In this document: positions 17,401-25,406 of the stretch, in pieces
Numbering within the stretch: the first letter of the stretch is position 1
Layout of the letters: every line of letters begins with the position of its first letter
Assembly: GCA_017882345.1 (NCBI GenBank)
Contig: JADGPT010000008.1
Span: 1 to 33,330, forward strand
Length of the DNA stretch: 33,330 nucleotides
Direction: 5' to 3'
Source: Bacteroidales bacterium
Lineage (GTDB): Bacteria; Bacteroidota; Bacteroidia; Bacteroidales; VadinHA17
Position numbers and translations under genes: made by a program
Notes under the pieces: generated by a model
The model's database searches: none
Seen by the model: the letters and a program-made list of their open reading frames with translations, nothing else
Told to the model about the DNA's origin: nothing

Positions 17401-19434
17401 TTAGTTAGATTGGTTTTTAGCATGAAATTTCTTTGAAACATTATGTTCATAAGCCGGAGCTCTCAGAGATTTAAGATAATCAATCAAATCATTGAGCTGA
17501 TTTTTTGTCATATCATTAACCCGTCCATGCTTGTCTTCCTTCCCGTACTTAGTCCATATCTCCTCGAGTGTTGCAGCACGCCCGTCATGCAAATATGGTG
17601 GTGAAGCATAAATATTATTAAGATGAGGAGTATCAAATAGCATGGAATCATCACTTGAAGCAAGCGTTTTAACGTAAGCCATTTTCAGATTTGTATAGTA
17701 AGGGGGAGGGTGACAGGTTATGCACCTGTTATTTTCCGGGATATCATTTCCAAGGTTGTCCATTGTACGATCAAATATTGCTTTGCCCCTAAGTTGAGAT
17801 TCCGTAAGTTCTCCGTTTGGATTATACTGGAGATTCGGAGGATAAGGTATCCCTGTTATAATATAAGCAGTAATAGCATCAAGATCCTTATAATTAAACT
17901 GTTCCGTCCTTGTCAGAACTGTTGAAAAACGCATTCCGTCCTGTTTATATACAGTCTGATTTTTACCATTCCACTTGTATGGGGGTGTATCTCCTATATC
18001 GCGTAAAGATTGTGTATTGGTCAGATTGCGTCCCATATCCGTTGATGCCATGTTGTATACAAGGCCATCCTCATGCATATCAGGATGACAGGTATAACAG
18101 TCAAACTGATTCTGAAAAGTGTGTCCGGAATTATTGAAAAGCCTGCGACCTTGCCGGGCAACAGTAATCTTATTGGGACCACCGAGGTCGATAGTGCTTA
18201 CTGTCTCAAGGCTTTTGGTATTTATCACAGCTATCCTGTCTTCCAGTTGTTCTGCGACATACAGAAGTTTCCCGTCAGAGGAGAGTGCTAGTCCTTTAGG
18301 ATTTGCACCTGTTTTAATTCGTTTAATGACATATCTGCTGCTGATTCCAAGATTATCAGAATATGAATTTAAAAGTTCCGGGGAAGATTTATCTATCAAA
18401 GACCTGACAGAATCAATATTGACAACAGAAATAGTATTTACGCCTGAATGGGATACAAATGCTTTTTTACCATCGGGTGTTATGACTATATCAAAGGGAT
18501 CTGAATAGTATGCATTCGGTTCATCAAGCAACAACTGAATAACTCTGCCATTCTCTTTCTGCTCAATGACCACAATTCCATAGGTCATCATCCATCCCAG
18601 TTCAACCTGGATTGACGGAACCAGGTTTTTGGGTCTGATCATGGTAACTATTGCCAGATCTCCGGTAGGAGTGAAGGCAATATTTTCCATCATATACGCT
18701 GATTCGATGTTTCGCCGTCCGGTTATTTTTTGGGAGTTTTCATCTAAAACTGTGATCTCGCTCTTTAATGTCTCACCGTACGGGGCAATCAGAGCACGCC
18801 TGCTGGTCACATATAAAGTTTTCCCGTCGGGTGACAATTGTGTTCCCGTAGGATTATTTCCTGTATCAAACCTTTTTCTTTCTTCCCCTGTATTCAGGTC
18901 CAGGACAGAAATATTTGATGAGTACGAATTGACAACATAAAGAGATTTGTTATCAGCACTCAGAGACAGGCCGGCAGGACCATTACCTGTTTTCAGAGTA
19001 TCAACTACTTTTGATGTGCTTAAATCTATTACCGATACATCATCCGACCATTCATTACTTACATAAGCACGTTGTCCGTCATTGCTGAGAATCACACTAT
19101 GAGGAAGATTACCGACAATAATCTTTTTCAACACCTTCTTTTTTTCAGGATCAACAACAAGTAAGGCATTATCTTCCTGAGCAACAACATACAGACGGTC
19201 ACCCTCTTTTGATACAGCCATATTAAAAGGTGACATATACTTTCTATTCACCAATTTTGATATAAAACCACTTTTTTGAGTGTAAAGATGACACGATAGA
19301 CAGTTGAGAGGGTGGTCCCCAACGGCAGTTTTGGAATTAACATGGACTCTTGCCCATTTTCGTCCCGGGAAATATACAATTAATCCAAGTACGGAAAAAA
19401 ACAGTAAAACCGAGAGTATTCCGGATGTCTTCAT
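17401..19434 (-). CDS. YVTN/YncE-like beta-propeller fused to MauG/cytochrome-c-peroxidase-like region; three CxxCH heme sites
   Basis: CxxCH: CLSCH (N-terminal), CYTCH and CITCH (C-terminal). Propeller blades VGNLPHSVILSNDGQRAYVSNEWSDDVSVIDLSTSKVVDTLKTGNGPAGLSLSADNKSLYVVNSYSSNISVLD. C-terminal DTPHLNNIYASPPYLHDGRAATLEEIWTKYG is typical of MauG/CCP families. Confidence 0.88.
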   Translation of the reverse strand: MKTSGILSVLLFFSVLGLIVYFPGRKWARVHVNSKTAVGDHPLNCLSCHLYTQKSGFISKLVNRKYMSPFNMAVSKEGDRLYVVAQEDNALLVVDPEKKKVLKKIIVGNLPHSVILSNDGQRAYVSNEWSDDVSVIDLSTSKVVDTLKTGNGPAGLSLSADNKSLYVVNSYSSNISVLDLNTGEERKRFDTGNNPTGTQLSPDGKTLYVTSRRALIAPYGETLKSEITVLDENSQKITGRRNIESAYMMENIAFTPTGDLAIVTMIRPKNLVPSIQVELGWMMTYGIVVIEQKENGRVIQLLLDEPNAYYSDPFDIVITPDGKKAFVSHSGVNTISVVNIDSVRSLIDKSSPELLNSYSDNLGISSRYVIKRIKTGANPKGLALSSDGKLLYVAEQLEDRIAVINTKSLETVSTIDLGGPNKITVARQGRRLFNNSGHTFQNQFDCYTCHPDMHEDGLVYNMASTDMGRNLTNTQSLRDIGDTPPYKWNGKNQTVYKQDGMRFSTVLTRTEQFNYKDLDAITAYIITGIPYPPNLQYNPNGELTESQLRGKAIFDRTMDNLGNDIPENNRCITCHPPPYYTNLKMAYVKTLASSDDSMLFDTPHLNNIYASPPYLHDGRAATLEEIWTKYGKEDKHGRVNDMTKNQLNDLIDYLKSLRAPAYEHNVSKKFHAKNQSN

Positions 19435-19436
19435 AT

Positions 19437-20876
19437 CTATTCCAATGAAACCTTTTTCTCAATAACTTTATTTATATGCCCCGGTATAACAACCGGCGAT
19501 TTCTTAACTGAAAGGGGTACCCTGTTCACTGGTACCATTTCCGGATCCTGGTGACAGCCAACGCATCCGCGACGTTCATTGGGGCGTAACCAAATCCAGT
19601 CACTGGGCCCTCGCAAAATATGCCCGTCTTTATCAACTGTCTGAATCTGAAATGGTTTATCAGCCAAAACTTTTAAATAAAATGAACCATCCTCCTCAAC
19701 ATCAATAGATCCGAGAGTTGAGTCTATTCCCACGATTTCAATTCTGGACGATTTAGGAAAGGAGGCAGTATTACCTGAAGATTGCATATCTGATACATTG
19801 ATATCCTGGCAGAGAAGTAATCCTGTTTTTACTCCCATATCCAATTCACTTGGCAGTTTTTTTGGTCTGTCATGTTTTCCGGTTTCAACGGCTTCCAATA
19901 CATCATATTCTGCATTGTTGTACAATACTTTTCCAAGTGCTTTATTATCCGGATCAAATTCATAAAGTGCATACCGGTCTGATTCAGACTTCCGGTATGA
20001 AACCATTAGTCTGCCGGAATGCAGGGGGCAAACAGCGTGAAAATCACCTCCAATTTCAGAAGTAAGATTAACCCTTGAATGTAATGGCCTGTTATAACTT
20101 ATGGAGATCAGATTGCCTTTTCCCCTGAAAACTTTATCGGATTCTATAAAGACTATTCTGCCATTATTTGTTTCCAATCCGGGGCTGGTTATAAATGTGT
20201 CTTTTGTGCCTTTATAAAACATGTCTGCCTTTGTTCCATCAGGTCGTAAGATGATAAACATCGGATCTCCCTTCTCAGGAAAGATCTGTCTTCCTACAGT
20301 TAAAACCCGGCCATCACTCAAAATACTTGATGCAAAATAGGTATGAGGATTAAAAGTAATTCGTTTTAAATTGCTTCCATCGAGATTACAGGTATAGAGG
20401 GAATGCCCTGCTTTCAATGTGTCATTAGGAGCGAATTTGCTGAAAACCAAGCGTCCACCTGGCAGATAAGCTGGATCAGTACAGTTTTCTTTAGAAGCAA
20501 TTATCTGCCTTGTTTTTAAATCTCTCAGATTCATTTCCCATATCTGCCACGGATCGTTTTGTTTTTGCTGGCCGGCAAAAAGCAAATATTTTCCGTCAAA
20601 TGAAATTTGAGGAGACCTGGCCGAATAGTAATTGGTGGTAAGTACCTTCACTGATCCTGCCGGGTTATTGGGGTCTAATGCTACAATCTGTGCCTGAGGG
20701 ATATATCTCCAGGAATCTGTGGTATCATAATCTAAATATTTTGTTTTTCCTGAAGACCGTGTAAAAACTATCATCTCATTCATGGACTTTTCCGAGCATG
20801 ATGAAAAAAAGATACAGGCAGAGCCAATGGCCATCACGACGAAAAAGACTATAGTCGCTCTTATTTTATTCATCAA
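19437..20876 (-). CDS. PD40/TolB-like propeller lipoprotein with C-terminal heme c site; HzsA-like C-terminal organisation
   Basis: Lipobox FFSSCSE. PQISFDGKYLLFAGQQKQNDPWQIWEMNLRDLKTRQI and DPAYLPGGRLVFSKFA blades. C-terminal GSIDVEEDGSFYLKVLADKPFQIQTVDKDGHILRGPSDWIWLRPNERRGCVGCHQDPE. Confidence 0.78.
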   Translation of the reverse strand: MMNKIRATIVFFVVMAIGSACIFFSSCSEKSMNEMIVFTRSSGKTKYLDYDTTDSWRYIPQAQIVALDPNNPAGSVKVLTTNYYSARSPQISFDGKYLLFAGQQKQNDPWQIWEMNLRDLKTRQIIASKENCTDPAYLPGGRLVFSKFAPNDTLKAGHSLYTCNLDGSNLKRITFNPHTYFASSILSDGRVLTVGRQIFPEKGDPMFIILRPDGTKADMFYKGTKDTFITSPGLETNNGRIVFIESDKVFRGKGNLISISYNRPLHSRVNLTSEIGGDFHAVCPLHSGRLMVSYRKSESDRYALYEFDPDNKALGKVLYNNAEYDVLEAVETGKHDRPKKLPSELDMGVKTGLLLCQDINVSDMQSSGNTASFPKSSRIEIVGIDSTLGSIDVEEDGSFYLKVLADKPFQIQTVDKDGHILRGPSDWIWLRPNERRGCVGCHQDPEMVPVNRVPLSVKKSPVVIPGHINKVIEKKVSLE

Positions 20877-20885
20877 AATGTTATA

Positions 20886-22577
20886 TTAAGGTTCTTTGAC
20901 AGTAAGGATCTGATTGACTTTTACATTATTGAGGACCTGTATTTTGCCTGAAGGCCATTTTATCTCGATTCTATCAACAATCTCATTCTTAGCGAGTCCA
21001 AAATGCATTCTCGGGTCGTTTTGCGAAAGGTAACCAGATGTGCTTTTTTTCTGAGCCGTCTGTACTTTACCTCCGGAAGTGATTTTTACCCTCGAACCTA
21101 TTCCGTCTCTGTTGCTTGTTGTTCCCACCAGATTAAGGGTTATCCAGTTGTTTTGATTTCCTTTATTGTTTCTCAAAAATGCCCCACGGTCATTCAGATT
21201 TACAATATAGCCATCTATATCGCCATCATTGTCATAATCGCCAAAACAAGCCCCACGACCAACAAGCTTTTGCAAAAAGTATTTACCCATTTCTGTGGAA
21301 ACATCCTTGAATTTGCCATTGCCAATATTCTCAAAAAGCTGATCTTCCTGTCCATATAGATGTTTAAGAGCACCGTTTGCTTTATAAATATCAATTAATC
21401 CATCGTTGTTATAATCAATAAACGATGAGGACCATCCGACAAACTGACCGGCCGGCATAGCAATTCCTGAAGTATACGACTGATCGGTGAAAATCCCGTT
21501 ACCCTTGTTTTCATAAAGCCTGCAGTATTTATCGTCAGAAACAAAAATATCTACAAGACCGTCGCCATTATAGTCAGCAAAATCGACTGCCATGCTTACA
21601 GCTGATTCTCCTGACTGACCGAATGCCGTCCCTGATGGAGTTCCCATATCGGTGAAACCTTTTCCACCATTATTATGCCAGAGATAATTCATTGAATGGT
21701 CATTGGCTACATAAATATCAACGAAACCATCATCATCATAGTCTACGGCGCCAACACCCATGGCTCTTCCGTCAATATCAACGATTCCCATTTTTTTTGT
21801 CACATCTTCAAAGGTACCATCTCCATTATTGTGATAAAGAATATCCGGCTGTGCGTCATAGGACAATGGACCAGGAAAGCCGTCAGGAGCATAAAAATAT
21901 TTATAATCAGGATCAAAATTCAGGTAATTGCCTACATAAAGATCGAGGAAGCCATCATTATCGTAATCCAGCCAAACAGCGCCTACACTGAATTCATTTT
22001 CTCCTCCCCCGACTTTTGCGCGTTTAGTAACGTCTGTAAATGTGCCATTACCGTTATTTTTATAGAGCACATTTGCTCCGTAATTACTAACGTATAAATC
22101 AGGATAACCATCATTATTGTAATCGCCGACTGTTACTCCCATACTATACCATGGTCCACCTACACCCGCTTTTTTGGTTACATCTTCAAAAGTGCCGTCT
22201 CCACGGTTGTGATAGAGATGGTTCTCTGGCATTTTATCAGGTTTGTCACCACTGCTTAAACCTTTAATCCAGGTGCCGCTGCAAACATATAGATCGATAT
22301 ACCCGTCCTGATCGTAATCGAGAAATGCGGCTCCTGCGCCACTTGATTCAACAATATTTGAAAGTTCATTGTCACCGATAGAATGAACAAAATCCAGGCC
22401 TATCTCTTTACCGATCTCCTGAAAATAGTCATCATTTGCAGCCGGTACGGATGCAACAGAACTGGAAAAAGACCTGGTATTGGATTTGCAGGCGGAAATT
22501 GTTAGCAAAAAGATGAAAAGAAAAACAAGGAAGCCGGATTCATTTGATTTGCTGCAAAACTTCTTTTTTACAATCAT
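20886..22577 (-). CDS. CRTAC1-like FG-GAP + ASPIC/UnbV lipoprotein
   Basis: Lipobox LTISAC. GLDFVHSIGDNELSNIVESSGAGAAFLDYDQDGYIDLYVCSG; many DYNNDGYPDLYVSNYG repeats; GIGSRVKITSGGKVQTAQKKSTSGYLSQNDPRMHFGLAKNEIVDRIEIKWPSGK. Confidence 0.9.
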   Translation of the reverse strand: MIVKKKFCSKSNESGFLVFLFIFLLTISACKSNTRSFSSSVASVPAANDDYFQEIGKEIGLDFVHSIGDNELSNIVESSGAGAAFLDYDQDGYIDLYVCSGTWIKGLSSGDKPDKMPENHLYHNRGDGTFEDVTKKAGVGGPWYSMGVTVGDYNNDGYPDLYVSNYGANVLYKNNGNGTFTDVTKRAKVGGGENEFSVGAVWLDYDNDGFLDLYVGNYLNFDPDYKYFYAPDGFPGPLSYDAQPDILYHNNGDGTFEDVTKKMGIVDIDGRAMGVGAVDYDDDGFVDIYVANDHSMNYLWHNNGGKGFTDMGTPSGTAFGQSGESAVSMAVDFADYNGDGLVDIFVSDDKYCRLYENKGNGIFTDQSYTSGIAMPAGQFVGWSSSFIDYNNDGLIDIYKANGALKHLYGQEDQLFENIGNGKFKDVSTEMGKYFLQKLVGRGACFGDYDNDGDIDGYIVNLNDRGAFLRNNKGNQNNWITLNLVGTTSNRDGIGSRVKITSGGKVQTAQKKSTSGYLSQNDPRMHFGLAKNEIVDRIEIKWPSGKIQVLNNVKVNQILTVKEP

Positions 22578-22803
22578 CGTCAGGGTTATCGTTTATGAAT
22601 ATTATATAGTATTAGATTGCTTAGATTTAATCCTCAGTTACCTTTAAAACCGGCTGCAAAACCTATTACCCGATTTAACCTTAAGAATTAACCTAAACAA
22701 TCTTAATGCGTGAACCTAAAAACGATTCCTGACTATGCAATTAATTCAGGATAGTTATAAACCCTACCTTAAATAACTAACAGAACAATGTTAAGCATGC
22801 GCT

Positions 22804-22843
22804 ATTAAACTGTAATTAAAACAAGATTAAAAAAGAATTAAAA
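22804..22843. promoter_or_regulatory. Four 11-bp-phased direct repeats, candidate OmpR/PhoB-type operator array
   Basis: ATTAAAC-tgta-ATTAAAA-caag-ATTAAAA-aaga-ATTAAAA with starts at 22804, 22815, 22826 and 22837; intergenic, upstream of the 22577 start. Confidence 0.45.
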
Positions 22844-22879
22844 TTATAAGGTGAGAGTACTCACTAGGGGTTGCAGCCT

Positions 22880-24247
22880 CTAGACAGTAGGCAGCAAAAC
22901 CGTCACAACTGTACCTTTGCCAATTTGTGATACGAGTTTTACCGTTCCATTATGGTTTTTAATTATCTGATCAACAAGCGGAAGTCCTATCCCGGTACCC
23001 GAGAATGAAATTGTATTGGCACCACGGTAAAATGGTTCAAAAATCTTTTGGTGATCCCCCTCTGAAATTCCAATTCCCCTGTCTTCAAATACAACCTCAA
23101 TAAACTTTTCGATATGACGGAATCTTATATCAACTGTGTGGTCAGATGAGTATTTGCAAGCGTTATCAATAAGGTTTGAAACTGCAATTTTCAGAAGGGA
23201 ATCATCACCAACCACAATCATCTGGTCGGAGTCGGTGAGGGAATCATCCATTGAAATATTGATACGGTAACCCTTATTGAATCTTGTTATCTCCTCCTGG
23301 ACCTGCCAGAGAATTTCATCAATCCTGATCTTTTTGTTAAAATGTACCGGATCCTCAGCGCTGGTACGGGCTATCATCAATAATCTGTTTGACAGGTCAA
23401 TAAGTGATTTAATATCATCAAGTACTGATCCAAGAGCTGACTTATATTCTGCAGTTGAACGATCTTTCATCATCAGAACCTCCAACTGTCCATTTATGGA
23501 AGTAAGGGGTGTCCTGAGTTCGTGTGATGCGTTTGCAATAAAATTCTTCTGCATTCCAAATGATGTCTCAAGACGTTCAAGCATTTTATTAAATGTTTTT
23601 GCGAGTCGGCCTATCTCATCTGTTCCATTCCCTTCTAATACTCTTAAATTCAGGCTTGTAATAGAAATATCTTCTACCTTTTTTACTACATCGGAAATAG
23701 GTTTAAGCGCTCTCCCCGAATAAAACCAACCGGCAATAAAAAACAATAAGAGGCTGATCAGGCATACAATTATTAAAATGATTTTTAATTTTTCGAGATG
23801 TGCTGAACCTTCTGCATCAATAGCTGCGGCAATAATGACAAACCGGTCATATTTAGTGTAATATAAGGTTCCCAGTACAGTATACGGATCCTGTTTATAG
23901 CCGATATTATAGCCCATTCTTACCCGGTCAAGATAATTATTCTTTATTACTATATCGGAGTTTTCATCTGAATTATAAACTGTGTCATTCTTGAAATTCA
24001 GAATAATTATCTTTTCATTTTGCACGAAAACAGGGCTATTGTTTTCAATTCTGAGGATACGATTTGCATCGACGCCATCAGTATTAAATAATAAATTGGC
24101 AGTACTTCTGGCTTTGTCCATCAGGCGATTATAAAAATCTTCACTACGGAAGTTTGCCGAAGACAGAAAAATTGCAATTGATGCAATTATCATAATTACT
24201 CCTCCTAACAAGAGGAACTGCAAAGTTAATCTGGTCCTGATCTGCAT
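22880..24247 (-). CDS. Membrane sensor histidine kinase (HAMP, HisKA, HATPase)
   Basis: Two hydrophobic segments, H-box ASHELRTPLTSINGQLEVL, N-box NLIDNACKYSS, FEDRGIGIS and GTGIGLPLVDQII. Start MQIRTRLTL lies directly after the regulator stop. Confidence 0.9.
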   Translation of the reverse strand: MQIRTRLTLQFLLLGGVIMIIASIAIFLSSANFRSEDFYNRLMDKARSTANLLFNTDGVDANRILRIENNSPVFVQNEKIIILNFKNDTVYNSDENSDIVIKNNYLDRVRMGYNIGYKQDPYTVLGTLYYTKYDRFVIIAAAIDAEGSAHLEKLKIILIIVCLISLLLFFIAGWFYSGRALKPISDVVKKVEDISITSLNLRVLEGNGTDEIGRLAKTFNKMLERLETSFGMQKNFIANASHELRTPLTSINGQLEVLMMKDRSTAEYKSALGSVLDDIKSLIDLSNRLLMIARTSAEDPVHFNKKIRIDEILWQVQEEITRFNKGYRINISMDDSLTDSDQMIVVGDDSLLKIAVSNLIDNACKYSSDHTVDIRFRHIEKFIEVVFEDRGIGISEGDHQKIFEPFYRGANTISFSGTGIGLPLVDQIIKNHNGTVKLVSQIGKGTVVTVLLPTV

Positions 24248-24248
24248 T

Positions 24249-24926
24249 CTAAAAATCTCCAAAAACATAGCCAAACCCAACCCTGGTATGGATCATCTTT
24301 TTTTCATATCCTTTATCAATTTTCTTCCGTAAGAAGTTAACATAAACATCTACGACATTGGTACCGAAATCAAACTTTATATCCCAAACCTTTTCAGCTA
24401 TATCGATCCGCGATAATACTCTGCCACTGTTCCTCATAAAATATTCAAGTAAAGAAAACTCCTTTGCAGTAAGATCTATAGATGAATTTCCCCTTCGCGC
24501 AACTTTCCTGTCAAGATCAAGTTCCACATCGCCAACGATGAGACTGTTTGCTCTTTCCTGTGACTGATCGGGTTTCTTAAGTAAAACCTTAACCCTGGCA
24601 AGCAGTTCCCTGAATTCAAATGGTTTGACCAGGTAATCATTCGCACCGGCCTCAAATCCAATGATTTTATCATCGGTTGTACCAAGTGCAGTAAGCATCA
24701 GGACAGGTATATTTGAATTTAAATTTTTAAGCTTTTTACATAATTCCAGACCGTTGATTCCAGGGATAATAATATCAAGTATAAATAGGTCATATCTGTT
24801 CAACTTAACAAGGTTATCTGCTGAGATGCCATCATAAGCTATTTCAGCCTCGTAATTGTTTTCTTCCAGTCCCTTTTTTATAAATGAGGCTACCTTTGGT
24901 TCATCTTCGACGATCAGGATTTTCAT
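24249..24926 (-). CDS. OmpR/PhoB-family response regulator
   Basis: MKILIVEDEPKVASFIKKGLEENNYEAEIAYDG, LFILDIIIPGINGLELC, PVLMLTAL, NDYLVKPFEFRELLARV; C-terminal winged helix LTAKEFSLLEYFMRNSGRVLSRIDIAEKVW...VDVYVNFLRKKID...TRVGFGYVF. Confidence 0.93.
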   Translation of the reverse strand: MKILIVEDEPKVASFIKKGLEENNYEAEIAYDGISADNLVKLNRYDLFILDIIIPGINGLELCKKLKNLNSNIPVLMLTALGTTDDKIIGFEAGANDYLVKPFEFRELLARVKVLLKKPDQSQERANSLIVGDVELDLDRKVARRGNSSIDLTAKEFSLLEYFMRNSGRVLSRIDIAEKVWDIKFDFGTNVVDVYVNFLRKKIDKGYEKKMIHTRVGFGYVFGDF

Positions 24927-25406
24927 TGATTTCAGTTATAAAAAATTGATACCTTATATTAAATATCCACTGTCAATAGGATGTTTATATTCTTTTAGTC
25001 AGGCTTGTATTTGTGAAGCAAATATACATTATTTTATTTTGCAGGGTCATTCCATAGCATGAGCTCACTCTCAGTTCGCGATCTTTAGTGAAGAATATTT
25101 TATCCTGAGATTCGAATATCCGGTTTTTGTAAACTCTATGATAATAAATTTAATAGTCCTATTTGCCTTGTGTAGAATAGTTCTAAATTATAATATGTAA
25201 TTCAATGGTGATATGTCTTGTAAAGTACATATTCACAATGTTGTAACTGCTTTTATTGGTTTTTGTTTTGTGCGGATAAAGGTTAAAAATAATAATATCA
25301 TCATATTGTAATTGTAGTTTTAATTAATACCTTCGTTATTCGTGAACCTGTACCTTTCGATCAATAAGTAAATGTTTGTATTAGATTATAAACCCTTTTA
25401 ACTAAC

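Noticed and set aside
19437-20876. Genuine hydrazine synthase / anammox function
   Set aside because: Only HzsA-like layout in one lipoprotein; no HzsB/C partners, no hydroxylamine-oxidoreductase-like multiheme protein.
21003-22097. Plus-strand ORFs 21003-21359, 21692-21991, 21696-22097
   Set aside because: Antisense of FG-GAP repeats; the His- and Ile-rich translations are artefacts of the repeat codons.
22848-22868. Short palindrome GTGAG-AGTA-CTCAC near the kinase stop
   Set aside because: Only a 5-bp stem with no T-run; cannot be distinguished from chance.
24927-25406. Bacteroidota-type promoter (TTG / TAnnTTTG) upstream of SusC
   Set aside because: Only partial matches (e.g. TACCTTTC near 25350, CTATTTGCC near 25160) without convincing spacing to a -33 element.
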